A DNA stretch of 64,000 nt from a bacterium (GTDB lineage Bacteria; Armatimonadota; Fimbriimonadia; Fimbriimonadales; Fimbriimonadaceae), in NCBI GenBank assembly GCA_027483535.1, contig JAIXUN010000003.1:682001-746000 (forward strand), in the 5' to 3' direction. Made by a program: the position numbers and the translations under genes. Below the pieces are notes generated by a model that was not told the origin of the DNA, ran no database searches, and saw nothing but the letters and a program-made list of their open reading frames with translations. Positions 7,795-15,893 of this stretch are shown here, piece by piece (position 1 is the stretch's first letter; each line of letters begins with the position of its first letter).

Positions 7795-9113
7795 GATTCC
7801 TCTTCGGAAGGAATCGTGACCTCAGGGGCGAGCTGAATGCCCACGCGCGTGATTCGGCGTCGAGCCATGTTCTCCACCCGAATCAGGCCGATTTCGGTCT
7901 GAACAGAGTCGCCTGGGCGAGGCACTCTCTCCAAAGATTCGACGATGACAGTGGCGATGGTCTCTCGAGACGGTTCGTTCTCGAGCTTCAAGTTCAACCT
8001 CTCGACCAACTCATCCATCCGTAAGTCTGCACGGGCAGAAATTCGCCCACCTGGGAACGTTTCCACAGTCGGACGCTCGCTTTCCAGCGTGTCCTCTAGT
8101 TCTCCAAAAATTTCTTCGACAACGTCTTCTAGCGTGATAATGCCGCTCGTCCCGCCGTATTCGTCCATCACCACGAGCATCTGGGTTTTGTTGTCCTGCA
8201 TCGTCTGAACAATCCGGTCGAACGATAAGTTCTCAGGGATCGCGATCATCGGTCGAACGAGTTCGTCTAGCTTCGCGGTTGGGTTTTTGAGGTGCTTGAG
8301 GACGTCGTGGAGGTAAGCGATTCCAACGATGTCATCGATGTCGCCACGGCATATTGGAGACCTGCTGTGCTTGATGCGAACAAACCGTTGCACCGCTTCT
8401 TCTATGCTCAAATCAGCATCGATCCAGCGCACGTCGAGCCGGTGGACCATGATGTCCCGTGCCGCCAAGCCCTCCGTTCGGAAGGTTTTAGACAGCAGGT
8501 CGGCGTGGCCCTTTTCGAGGACTCCTCCCGATCGACCCGCTTGAATCATCATCAGCAGTTCGTCTCGTTCGAGGGTCTCTTTGCCGGTCTCTTTGATATC
8601 GATCCCAAGCGGCCTAAGAATGAACTGAGAAGTCACCTGGGCAAGCCAGATAATAGGCTTAAAGATGGTGACGAAGCCCTGCAAGGGGGCATAGCCCGTG
8701 AGCATGAACCGCTCCGGGTGTTTCAAAGCGAGATACTTGGGGACTAGCTCGCCAACCACAACCAGGAAGAACAAGACCAGGAAGAGGGATATCGCTTGGC
8801 CCAGGCGAGGATCTAGCCCAGTGAACGCCTTGATGAGGAGGGAGGTGATGAATGGTTCGGTGAACGCACCCATCGCGATGCCAACGATGGTGATTCCAAT
8901 TTGAGTCCCGGCAATGAAGGGACTCAGGTTGTCAATGACTTGAATCAGCTTCTTGGCGCGAGACTTGCCCTGTTTCGCAAGACTCTCTAGCTTGCTTCGA
9001 CGCATCGAAACAACGGCGTACTCACCACCCACGAAAAAGAAGCTCGCAAGTACCAGTAGAGCGCTGGCTCCCCAATTAACGACCGGATTACCGCCCGGAG
9101 CATGCTCTACCAC
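7791..9113 (-). CDS. CNNM/CorC-family (HlyC/TlyC) membrane transporter
   Basis: Members are linked to Mg2+/Co2+ or Na+ transport. The 440-residue protein has a DUF21 (CNNM) membrane domain in the first roughly 190 residues with several hydrophobic segments and the EL(V)PKYLALKHPERF motif, then a CBS pair (about 205-325, with VMDEYGGTSGIITLEDVVEEIFGEL), then a CorC_HlyC domain at the C-terminus. The start is GTG; no Shine-Dalgarno is seen, but a perfect inverted repeat and a TAAAAT hexamer lie directly upstream. It ends convergently on phoU with a 4-base overlap. Confidence 0.9.
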   Translation of the reverse strand: MVEHAPGGNPVVNWGASALLVLASFFFVGGEYAVVSMRRSKLESLAKQGKSRAKKLIQVIDNLSPFIAGTQIGITIVGIAMGAFTEPFITSLLIKAFTGLDPRLGQAISLFLVLFFLVVVGELVPKYLALKHPERFMLTGYAPLQGFVTIFKPIIWLAQVTSQFILRPLGIDIKETGKETLERDELLMMIQAGRSGGVLEKGHADLLSKTFRTEGLAARDIMVHRLDVRWIDADLSIEEAVQRFVRIKHSRSPICRGDIDDIVGIAYLHDVLKHLKNPTAKLDELVRPMIAIPENLSFDRIVQTMQDNKTQMLVVMDEYGGTSGIITLEDVVEEIFGELEDTLESERPTVETFPGGRISARADLRMDELVERLNLKLENEPSRETIATVIVESLERVPRPGDSVQTEIGLIRVENMARRRITRVGIQLAPEVTIPSEEES

Positions 9114-9136
9114 AACCCTGCTATTTTAGCAGGGTT
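9114..9136 (-). promoter_or_regulatory. Perfect inverted repeat abutting the CNNM start, with embedded -10-like hexamer
   Basis: AACCCTGCTA and TAGCAGGGTT (10-bp arms, 3-base centre) end immediately before the GTG start at 9113. The centre carries TAAAAT on the minus strand (9123-9128), 9 bases from the start. It could be an operator over a start-proximal promoter, or an RNA hairpin following the deacetylase gene, which stops at 9148. Confidence 0.55.
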
Positions 9137-9147
9137 TGAGATTCCGA

Positions 9148-10098
9148 TTATTTCGCCACGTACGGCTGCCACTTTCCTGCTTTAGCCTGGTTCAAGTAGT
9201 CATCGATCCCCATCTCTCGACCGTTGCCATGCACGCGCCAGATTCGGTACGGATCAAACCGCTTGTCGTTAGGTGAGAGGCTCGGCGCGGACCCCGCCAG
9301 GACAGACGACTCGAGTTTGTAAGTTTTCCCTTTAAACTCGAATTCCTTCACCAACTGCCGATTGGCAGGATAGGATCCATACGGCGGGGCAAAGTGAATC
9401 TTGGTGATGCCGTGCTTCTCCAGTAGGTCGCTCAGCCCGGCGATCTCTTCTTTCACCTGCTCTTCAGAAAGCTTTCGAAGGTCTTTGTGGTGGACGGTGT
9501 GGTTCCCAATCTCAGACCCCCACGAAACAAGAGCGTCGATCTTCTTCTTCGCGAGTTTGGGTTGATGCCAAAGGTCGGGCAGCACGTACCACATGCCTTT
9601 CACGGGAAAATCGGGGTGCTCTTTGGCGAACTTTAGCCAAATACCGACCGCGCAGTTTGGATCGATCGTCTTGCCATCGCGAAGGTATCGAAACTGGTTG
9701 ATGTGCGCGTCGTCGAAGGTGATCACCACCGGGGAAGCCCCTTTGGGAAGCTTCATCGTGTTGGTCACGTACTCGGTCATCGAAACCGGGCGAAAGCCCA
9801 TGTTGCGCAGGTTCTCGAGGTCGCGGCGAAACTTGCGAGCCGACCGAAACATCGTGTTGTCGCCTTCCAAAATGTGATGGTACATGAGCACCATCACCCT
9901 TCCGTTTGTGTTGGGTTTACGCGAGGTAACGGGCTTTTGCGGAGTTTCGGTCGTCTCGCCGTCCGATCCGGTTTGATCCGGGTCCGAGGTCTTCTGGACC
10001 TGACTTTGACCGTGATACAAAGCCCCGAAAGCCGGAAGTCGAGAGCCCGATGGAAGACTCGATACGAGGGTGAATCCGATAAGAAAACTAAGGGTCAA
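9148..10098 (-). CDS. Exported polysaccharide deacetylase (NodB fold)
   Basis: Carbohydrate esterase family 4 enzymes remove acetyl groups from peptidoglycan, chitin or exopolysaccharide. Motifs: VMLYHHI near the start of the domain, ITFDDAH (catalytic base Asp and metal Asp), GNHTVHHKDL (metal His pair) and FAPPYGSYP. I chose a TTG start at 10098 because AGAAGGA lies 6 bases upstream and it places a hydrophobic export segment (TLSFLIGFTLVSSL) at the very N-terminus. A longer version starting with TTG at 10170 lacks a ribosome-binding site. A Gln/Asp/Thr-rich linker precedes the catalytic domain. The substrate is unknown. Confidence 0.9.
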   Translation of the reverse strand: MTLSFLIGFTLVSSLPSGSRLPAFGALYHGQSQVQKTSDPDQTGSDGETTETPQKPVTSRKPNTNGRVMVLMYHHILEGDNTMFRSARKFRRDLENLRNMGFRPVSMTEYVTNTMKLPKGASPVVITFDDAHINQFRYLRDGKTIDPNCAVGIWLKFAKEHPDFPVKGMWYVLPDLWHQPKLAKKKIDALVSWGSEIGNHTVHHKDLRKLSEEQVKEEIAGLSDLLEKHGITKIHFAPPYGSYPANRQLVKEFEFKGKTYKLESSVLAGSAPSLSPNDKRFDPYRIWRVHGNGREMGIDDYLNQAKAGKWQPYVAK

Positions 10099-10201
10099 CG
10101 CAATTCCTTCTGACGTGCCGGAGTGAATGTCGTAACCATCCTTAGCCCGACCAATGATCGCCGCCGGCAAGATAAGTATATTCGTCGGTTTGACCCATTT
10201 A

Positions 10202-10220
10202 AATGTGATCGGATCACATT
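10202..10220. promoter_or_regulatory. Perfect 19-base palindrome, candidate operator
   Basis: AATGTGATC-G-GATCACATT, a perfect 9+1+9 inverted repeat about 100 bases upstream of the deacetylase start. It contains TGTGA and TCACA half-sites as in CRP/FNR-family operators, but separated by 5 rather than 6 bases. Confidence 0.55.
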
Positions 10221-10252
10221 CGGGACAAAGAAATCGGATGGCGAATACTCGC

Positions 10253-10364
10253 CTGATTTGAGCGCATCAAGAAAGAAGGTGGCCGTCCTGGCCTAAGGAT
10301 GCGCCCGCCAGTCCATTGGCAGGGATACAGACGCCGAATGGAACCGATTCGATGCCCTTTTTTT
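10253..10364 (+). other. Structured intergenic segment, possible small RNA
   Basis: Between the deacetylase and the MBL-fold gene. Complementary GCGCATC (10262-10268) and GATGCGC (10298-10304) enclose a GGCC/GGCC hairpin. This is followed by a GCCA/TGGC hairpin (10307-10320), a CGAAT/ATTCG hairpin (10335-10351) and a T7 run (10358-10364) on the plus strand. An AATACT at 10244-10249 could be a -10. No plus-strand gene ends here. Confidence 0.25.
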
Positions 10365-10385
10365 GGATTGTTGGAATTTGTCGAT

Positions 10386-11240
10386 CTAAGCGTGCTGTCG
10401 GTCCGAAGCGCGCAGGACCGAAGCGTTCGGACACTGAATTTCAATCGATAATCCGTCGAACCCGGGTCGCATGCCGTGAGGGGCAAGGGCCGCCTCTAGC
10501 TGGGCGTGAGTCGCACCGCCTTGCGCGGCGTGGTGAGTGGTCACCACCTGGGCAGAGGGTTTCAGTGCGTTGGTCGCACGAAGTCGCTCCACGAGTTTTG
10601 CGGCATCGGCGATATCGAGGTGCCCGGCGTAAGGGGTGTTGTGGAATCCATCGGTGGCCTCTAAGACCATTCCGTCCAATTCCCAACCTTCCAAGAATCC
10701 AAACGTTCGCTCCGGATACATGCCTGTGTCCGTGGCATAGAGGAACTTGGCGCCGCCCCGCTCGAAAATCAGATTCAGGCTGTCTTCATCTTCCTTATGA
10801 TTCGCCTCGATGGGCGTGATCTTGTAAGGACCGGTTTCAAAGGATTGGAAGCTCCGAATGCGAACCAGTTCAATGGGCCAATCCGGATACCGAGAGGCGA
10901 TGATGTCGCACACGGCGTCGTTGGCAAAAATCGGCCACGGCATGTGGTCCATTTCTACAAACGGGAAGAGGGCGTACTGCAGTTCGGAGACGCAAAGATG
11001 GTCTTCGTGGCTATGCGTGAAGATGAGGGCCGACCAGTCGCGTGGGTTGTGCCCGAAACGCTGAATCTGATGGAAAGTATCGGGGCCGAAGTCGATTTTG
11101 ATGGTTCGGTCAACAATCGCCGCCGATCGTGTGCGGACATCCTTCCCTCCATGACGTCGGGCGTACTCGCTTACAGGATCGTTCCCAAAGAAGGCGGGAA
11201 TCCCATCCGCGGCGCCGGTGCCAAGGAGTTGTACGTTCAT
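10386..11240 (-). CDS. Metallo-beta-lactamase-fold hydrolase (PhnP-like)
   Basis: A 284-residue MBL-fold enzyme. It begins with MNVQLLGTGAADGIPAFF and has the metal-binding HxHxDH motif as FTHSHEDHL near residue 75, followed by further His/Asp ligands (EANHKEDED, YATDTG, HLDIADAAKL, TTHHAA). The layout resembles PhnP-type phosphodiesterases and RNase Z relatives; the substrate is unknown. The start ATG at 11240 is chosen because GAGGGA lies just upstream and the fold begins right there. It sits 26 bases after the DUF1015-like gene on the same strand, so the two are likely cotranscribed. Confidence 0.85.
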   Translation of the reverse strand: MNVQLLGTGAADGIPAFFGNDPVSEYARRHGGKDVRTRSAAIVDRTIKIDFGPDTFHQIQRFGHNPRDWSALIFTHSHEDHLCVSELQYALFPFVEMDHMPWPIFANDAVCDIIASRYPDWPIELVRIRSFQSFETGPYKITPIEANHKEDEDSLNLIFERGGAKFLYATDTGMYPERTFGFLEGWELDGMVLEATDGFHNTPYAGHLDIADAAKLVERLRATNALKPSAQVVTTHHAAQGGATHAQLEAALAPHGMRPGFDGLSIEIQCPNASVLRASDRQHA

Positions 11241-11266
11241 GATGTCCCTCATTTGAATCCGTGACC

Positions 11267-12502
11267 TCAGCAAAAATCGGCAAAGTGCCAGGTGATCAAT
11301 CCGGAGGCGGCAGGAGGATCGAGCGCAAGGGTGCCCGTTGGAAGAGTTCCCATCGGTTCCGTCTGCAACTTCATCAATTCTCCGTTACCACCTTCGATTT
11401 CGATCAAGAGTTGTCCTACTGGCAGATTCTCGGTCGATAGCTTCGGTGCGTCTGATAGAGATCGAGTGATTTCGACCTCTAATGGATTCAACGCTCTTTC
11501 TAACATGAAATGCCCGGCAAGGGAAACCGGTAGGGACTTTGTACTTACGCTGCGCTCGGGATGTTCGCCCGCCGAACGAGGGTCGGGTAATTGCGAGACT
11601 CCGCTTGCATCTTTCAAAGTAATTGGCGCGTGATCGCTCAACCTCAAGGTCTGGAGGGAGTTTTCGACCTCTTCGCGAAGTCCTGAACTCAATTTCCCCT
11701 TGGCAAGAAGAGTCGACTTTCGCAAGAAAACGGCTTCGTCTTCCAGGATCACTTCGAAAAGAGCGAACTCCTCGGCGATCTCATCCGGGCCCGCTTCCGG
11801 AGCGACCGGTTCTAGTCCGCGTCTCCTCCTACCGGAAAGCCGCTCGCGAGCATCTTCTTGAAAAGCTCGTGCTGCCACCAGGCGGTGAGAACCCTCTATG
11901 ACCAGCAGCTTTTCGAACGCCACGGTTGGCACTGAGAGCAAAAAGATTTCGTGACGATCGCCGCTCGACTCTTCGGCGGTAAACACCGGCTCCCCGAGGT
12001 TCTCCAGCGCCGTGTCTAGGCTCTCGGTACGAGATCCGAGGGCGACGACCGGGTCGGCGTGGAACCGAGTTGCTTCGAGCATTCGCAAACGGTCCTCTCG
12101 CTCTTGAAAGGCAACTGCCTCCGTGAGCACGATCTCCGGGGAGTTGACCGGGATCAGGCCGATGATCGAGGTCCGACGAAGGAGTTGGTCGCCGCGCTGG
12201 AAGTGATGAACGTGGACATAGAGTGCGGGATCGGTTGCGGTGGATAGGGTTCCGTTTGCTCGCCACTGGGTCACCAAGGAAGCGGCGCGAACGTATCGGA
12301 CGTGTTTGCTACGATCGTCTCTCGCCCCGGAAGGTTGGGTGATCTGAGCGATATTCTCACTCGTTGACGAGTCGGCGAGATCAGACCCGTGCACCGATAG
12401 GTAAGAGTCTCCCGGTGATAAAAAGGAGGCGATTCGGCTAGGCTCGAAAGGCTGTTCAACCGACCCAAAACGAGTTGCCCGGAGGGCCCGCATAGCCACC
12501 AT
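11267..12502 (-). CDS. DUF1015-like protein (SerK/ParB-fold relative)
   Basis: The 411-residue protein follows the plan of DUF1015 proteins, some archaeal members of which are ADP-dependent serine kinases. It has an N-terminal FRALRxT-like opening (MRALRATRFG), a central ALYVH...SIIGLIPV segment, the TEAVAFQEREDRLRMLEATR block (matching the usual TRPDKEEDRL region), and VIEGSHRLVAARAF in place of the usual DGHHRYEAA. Divergence at this last motif makes the activity uncertain. It is transcribed divergently from the prenyl synthase gene, with only 38 bases between the starts. Confidence 0.6.
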   Translation of the reverse strand: MVAMRALRATRFGSVEQPFEPSRIASFLSPGDSYLSVHGSDLADSSTSENIAQITQPSGARDDRSKHVRYVRAASLVTQWRANGTLSTATDPALYVHVHHFQRGDQLLRRTSIIGLIPVNSPEIVLTEAVAFQEREDRLRMLEATRFHADPVVALGSRTESLDTALENLGEPVFTAEESSGDRHEIFLLSVPTVAFEKLLVIEGSHRLVAARAFQEDARERLSGRRRRGLEPVAPEAGPDEIAEEFALFEVILEDEAVFLRKSTLLAKGKLSSGLREEVENSLQTLRLSDHAPITLKDASGVSQLPDPRSAGEHPERSVSTKSLPVSLAGHFMLERALNPLEVEITRSLSDAPKLSTENLPVGQLLIEIEGGNGELMKLQTEPMGTLPTGTLALDPPAASGLITWHFADFC

Positions 12503-12509
12503 TTGACGT

Positions 12510-12515
12510 AGATTA
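12510..12515 (-). promoter_or_regulatory. Putative -10 hexamer of DUF1015-like gene
   Basis: TAATCT on the minus strand, 7 bases before the ATG at 12502. It lies in the 38-base divergent intergenic region. Confidence 0.4.
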
Positions 12516-12540
12516 CCTGCCGTGATTCGTACCTAACGGT

Positions 12541-13452
12541 ATGCTGAACCTTGTGGAGCGAGCGGCTGGCGAAACGCTGACTTTTGAAGAGCGATTGGCA
12601 AAGGCGGCTCAAACCGTCGACCATCGCTTGGGCGAGCTTTTGCCTCCTGTGGACCTGCGCCCAAGCGAGCTTCATTCGGCCATGCGGTACAGCTGCTTGG
12701 CTCCCGGTAAGCGACTCCGGCCGGTTCTTTGTCTTCTCGCTGCGCAAGCCGTTGGCGCACTGCCAATTCGGGCACTCGACGCCGCCTGTGCGGTGGAGAT
12801 GATCCACTGCTTTTCGCTCATCCACGACGATCTTCCCGCCATTGATAACGACGATCTGCGCCGAGGTCGACCCACCTGCCACGTTCAGTTCGGTGAAGCG
12901 GTGGCGATTCTCGCCGGGGACGCTTTGTTCGCGCTCGCGTTCGACACTCTGGCGCGAGTAGAGGGCGATCCGGCGGCGGTTCTGCGATCCATGCGCGTGC
13001 TGACCCACGCCGTGGGGTCAGACGGTCTCGTCGGCGGTGAAACCGTCGATATCCTCAGCGAAGGCAAGGCGGTTGATCGCGACACCCTGGATTACATCCA
13101 CACACGCAAGACGGGCGCCCTCATTTCCGCCGCAGCCGAGATCGGGGCGATCCTAGGAGGAGGCACCGAGGTTCAGATTCGCAAACTTCGCGAGTACGGC
13201 GAAAAGATCGGCCTTGCCTTCCAGATCGCCGACGACGTGCTGAACGAAACCGGAACCTCCGAGCAACTGGGCAAAGCGGTGGGTTCGGACCGAGAGCGAC
13301 AGAAAGCCACCTATCCCGCCCTGTACGGTCTGGAAGCTTCGCGAGTGCGCGCCTTGGAACTTGCCGACGAGTCGGCAAAATTGGTGGAGGGGATGCACCA
13401 AGAACAAATGCTTACCGCCATCGCCCGATACAGTGTCGAACGGCTCAATTAG
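12541..13452 (+). CDS. ispA: Polyprenyl synthetase (farnesyl/geranylgeranyl diphosphate synthase)
   Basis: Condenses isopentenyl diphosphate with allylic diphosphates to supply isoprenoid precursors. The 303-residue protein has GKRLRPVLCLLA (IPP-binding Lys/Arg), the first Asp-rich motif DDLPAIDNDDLRRGRPT near residue 98, and the second as FQIADDVLNETG near residue 227. In the second motif the last Asp of DDxxD is Asn. The long insertion with paired Asp in motif 1 is typical of the bacterial short-chain (IspA-type) subgroup. Product chain length cannot be fixed from sequence. Confidence 0.9.
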   Translation: MLNLVERAAGETLTFEERLAKAAQTVDHRLGELLPPVDLRPSELHSAMRYSCLAPGKRLRPVLCLLAAQAVGALPIRALDAACAVEMIHCFSLIHDDLPAIDNDDLRRGRPTCHVQFGEAVAILAGDALFALAFDTLARVEGDPAAVLRSMRVLTHAVGSDGLVGGETVDILSEGKAVDRDTLDYIHTRKTGALISAAAEIGAILGGGTEVQIRKLREYGEKIGLAFQIADDVLNETGTSEQLGKAVGSDRERQKATYPALYGLEASRVRALELADESAKLVEGMHQEQMLTAIARYSVERLN

Positions 13453-13461
13453 GTTCGATTT

Positions 13462-13481
13462 TGGGGATAACTTGTGGATAA
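13462..13481 (-). promoter_or_regulatory. Two adjacent DnaA-box-like sites upstream of ftsZ
   Basis: On the minus strand, 13473-13481 reads TTATCCACA (perfect DnaA-box consensus) and 13462-13470 reads TTATCCCCA (one mismatch). They are in the same orientation, 11 bases apart, between ispA and ftsZ. Confidence 0.45.
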
Positions 13482-13518
13482 CCCACTGGTTTTTTCCACT
13501 CCAGAAAAGTCTTTCCAT

Positions 13519-13537
13519 TTAAGTGGTTCACACTTAA
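13519..13537. promoter_or_regulatory. Inverted repeat upstream of ftsZ, candidate operator
   Basis: TTAAGTG-GTTCA-CACTTAA, a perfect 7-bp arm repeat in the 157-base ispA-ftsZ intergenic region, about 120 bases before the preferred ftsZ start. Confidence 0.4.
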
Positions 13538-13660
13538 TTTAGCTGGTGCTTTTCTAGCGATTCCTCCGTCCTCTTTAACACAAGGATCGTAGGGAACGCG
13601 CTACCGGAAATGGACGACGGTAGCGGGGGCAAAGGCATTGGAAGCCACTGCAGAGGATCC

Positions 13661-14851
13661 ATGAGGCCAGAAAACTTGTTTGAAAATCAAGCCACGATTA
13701 AAGTCATCGGCGTAGGTGGCGCCGGTTGTAACGCCGTCAATCGCATGATCAGCGAGGGCGTCGTTGGCGTTCACTTCATCGGCATGAACACCGATGCCCA
13801 AGCTCTCAACCTAAGTCGAGCCGGCACCAAGGTTCAGCTGGGTGCCGACCTCACTCGGGGTCTTGGCGCAGGCGGTAACCCAACGGTTGGCGAGAAAGCC
13901 GCCCGAGAAAGCGAGAAGGAGATCGACGCGATTCTTGATGGCGTCGATATGGTGTTCATCACCGCAGGCATGGGTGGCGGAACCGGAACCGGAGCCGCTC
14001 CTGTCGTTGCCGAGATCGCTCGACGAAAGGGCATCCTCACCGTTGGTGTGGTCACCAAGCCGTTCCTGTTTGAGGGTCCTAAGCGCACGCGACTGGCTCG
14101 CGAAGGTGCGGAGCGACTCAAGGAGCACGTCGATACCCTCATCACCGTTCCCAACGATCGACTTCTGGACTTCGTCGAGCGCAAAACCACCATGCAGCAA
14201 GCATTTGCCGCGGCGGATGACGTTCTGCGACAAGGCGTTCAAGGCATCAGCGACATCATCCTCCTGCCCGGCATCATCAACGTCGACTTTGCCGACGTTC
14301 GATCGGTGATGAGCAACGCGGGTGTTGCCCTCATGGGTCTGGGTAGAGGCATGGGCGAGCAGCGAGCCAAAATGGCCGCTCAAAACGCCGCCAATTCGCC
14401 TCTGCTGGAGACGAACATTCAAGGCGCCAAGCGACTGTTGGTCAACATCACCGCCGGTCAAGACTTCTCCCTCGGAGAGGCTCATGAGGCGATGGAGTAC
14501 ATCCTTCAGTTCACCGATGCTTCGGATGCCGACATCATCATGGGTCACGTCATGCGAGACTCCGGGGACGGCGAGGTTCAGATCACGCTTCTTGCCGCCG
14601 GAATGGACACCACGTCGCAAACCGTTTCTCAGGCCGTGAATCACGAAGTCTTCGTGAACGAACCCCGCGTTTCCAACCCCACCCGAATCTCCGATCCGGG
14701 CGTGGTGAATCAAGCCGTGGTCGATTCGGCAACGGTGAATCCGGCTCAACCCGCGAACGCGGCGGCAGGCTTCCAACCCGCGCCGATCAGCATCGACGAG
14801 TTGAACCTGGACATCCCCACCTTCTTGCGACGCCAGAAGCTGGGTCAGTAA
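13661..14851 (+). CDS. ftsZ: Cell division protein FtsZ
   Basis: Tubulin-like GTPase that forms the cytokinetic ring. It has [17 protein letters not shown] at the N-terminus, the tubulin signature [12 protein letters not shown] near residue 107, the T7-loop region [11 protein letters not shown], a disordered linker, and the conserved C-terminal peptide DIPTFLRRQ for membrane-anchor binding. I prefer ATG 13661, preceded by CAGAGGA, giving 396 residues. An upstream in-frame ATG at 13610 adds 17 Gly/Ser-rich residues not typical of FtsZ. No mur, ftsA or ftsQ gene is adjacent, so it lies outside a dcw cluster. Confidence 0.97.
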   Translation: MRPENLFENQATIKVIGVGGAGCNAVNRMISEGVVGVHFIGMNTDAQALNLSRAGTKVQLGADLTRGLGAGGNPTVGEKAARESEKEIDAILDGVDMVFITAGMGGGTGTGAAPVVAEIARRKGILTVGVVTKPFLFEGPKRTRLAREGAERLKEHVDTLITVPNDRLLDFVERKTTMQQAFAAADDVLRQGVQGISDIILLPGIINVDFADVRSVMSNAGVALMGLGRGMGEQRAKMAAQNAANSPLLETNIQGAKRLLVNITAGQDFSLGEAHEAMEYILQFTDASDADIIMGHVMRDSGDGEVQITLLAAGMDTTSQTVSQAVNHEVFVNEPRVSNPTRISDPGVVNQAVVDSATVNPAQPANAAAGFQPAPISIDELNLDIPTFLRRQKLGQ

Positions 14852-14903
14852 AGCCTTCAAGCAAAAAAGAACCAGACAATCAAGTTCTGGAGCCTCTGGA
14901 ATT

Positions 14904-14941
14904 GCCGCTACCCGTGAGCCTTGGGTAGCGGCCTTTTTGTT
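14904..14941 (+). terminator. Rho-independent terminator of ftsZ
   Basis: Perfect 10-bp stem GCCGCTACCC / GGGTAGCGGC (14904-14913 and 14923-14932) with a 9-base loop, followed by a T-rich tract. Confidence 0.9.
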
Positions 14942-15029
14942 TGTCTTGATGGTTCAGTTCGGGATGGCTCCGAAACTTATACTTCTCTTGCCTCGGTTTA
15001 GCTCTTCTGTTCTCTGATGGGAACCTGAA

Positions 15030-15049
15030 CCCAGGGTTGAAACCCTGGG
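15030..15049. repeat. Hairpin module, copy 1
   Basis: CCCAGGGT-TGAA-ACCCTGGG, a perfect 8-bp stem with tetraloop. It recurs at 15813-15832, and both copies are followed by the same GCGGCTCCGCCGCTT motif. Confidence 0.75.
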
Positions 15050-15110
15050 CTGCCGTGATGGTCGCGGCTCCGCCGCTTCTTGGCTTAACATGTACCGAGG
15101 TCGGGATCAC

Positions 15111-15158
15111 ATTCCCCTCTACGGAGGGGTGGTCCGAAGGACCGGGGTGGTCTCCGGG
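15111..15158. repeat. Solo left end of the MITE-like element
   Basis: Nearly identical to the left ends at 15200 and 15894 (ATTCCCCTCTA then GGAGGGGTG, GGTCCGAAGGACC and GGGGTGGTCTCCGG), but with no matching right end before the next left end begins. Confidence 0.65.
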
Positions 15159-15199
15159 AATATCCACTTTAAGAGATCTTTTTGGTGCCGACCACCTTC

Positions 15200-15366
15200 A
15201 TTCCCCTCTATGGAGGGGTGGTCCGAAGGACCGGGGTGGTCTCCGGTTAACTCGACTGTCCTCCCACATGCCCCTGGTCAAGGATCCACCCGAAATCAAA
15301 TCTGGTCAAGGTTCAATTCTGCCGACCACCCCGCCCCTGCCGGAGCACCCCTCCATAGAGGGGAAT
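15200..15366. mobile_element. MITE-like element, copy A
   Basis: 167 bases with terminal inverted repeats: left ATTCCCCTCTA-T-GGAGGGGTG and right CACCCCTCC-A-TAGAGGGGAAT. The repeats extend inward through GGGGTGGTC / GACCACCCCG around a variable 12-base centre. Each end can also fold by itself (CCCCTC/GAGGGG). It has no coding capacity. The interior shares ATCAAATC, GGTCAAGGTTC and ATTCTGCCGACCACCCCG with copy B. No target-site duplication is obvious. Confidence 0.6.
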
Positions 15367-15494
15367 GTCATGGGACGGCTCTCCTCCTTAATCTCCGTCA
15401 CTTCCAAGTTGCTCGTCCGTTCACCCGGCCTTCCTCTACCGCTAGCCCCCTAATGGTCAAGGTTCCGTATTGAGATCTCAGTGACTTTCCGAAA

Positions 15495-15551
15495 AGGTCC
15501 GGAGGACCGACAAGACTGTTAGCCCAGACCGTTAGGTCTGGGTAGGTGTCA
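15495..15551. repeat. Palindrome/hairpin module c, copy 1
   Basis: Contains the palindrome GGTCCGGAGGACC and the hairpin CCCAGACC-GTTA-GGTCTGGG. It is almost identical to 16109-16165, and related GGTCC...GGACC palindromes follow at about 15568. Confidence 0.7.
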
Positions 15552-15695
15552 TCCCACCATCCCAAAGGTCCGGCAGGACCGTCCAGACTCTCACCCGTAG
15601 GCAACGTAGGCGGGCGACCAGAGGAAAGCGGCGGAGCCGCGGCAATCATCGCAGCCTAGGGCAACGCCCTAGGTATCGAGGACCTCGAATAGATC

Positions 15696-15729
15696 CCCCT
15701 CTCCCTTCCGGTTTTGCAGGGGAGAGGGG
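15696..15729. repeat. GC-rich hairpin element (CCCCTCTCCC type)
   Basis: CCCCTCTCCC (15696-15705) pairs with GGGAGAGGGG (15720-15729), followed by a CCAGGGGGTGAGGGG tail. Similar intergenic elements are common in GC-rich bacterial genomes. It lies between the two repeat blocks. Confidence 0.6.
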
Positions 15730-15812
15730 CCCAGGGGGTGAGGGGAGGCTTCACATCGTTTTTCATCTATTGCCAGGGCTCCGCCCTTCTGGGTTAAGAC
15801 TCTGACCCAGTT

Positions 15813-15832
15813 CCCAGGGTTGAAACCCTGGG
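15813..15832. repeat. Hairpin module, copy 2
   Basis: CCCAGGGT-TGAA-ACCCTGGG, identical to 15030-15049 and followed by the same downstream sequence order. Confidence 0.75.
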
Positions 15833-15893
15833 CTGCGATGATGTTCGCGGCTCCGCCGCTTCATGTCTAAACCTATGTCGAGGTCGGGATCAC

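Noticed and set aside
13811-14860. Minus-strand open frame of about 349 codons covering ftsZ
   Set aside because: ftsZ on the plus strand is unmistakable. The antisense frame has no family features and results from codon bias.
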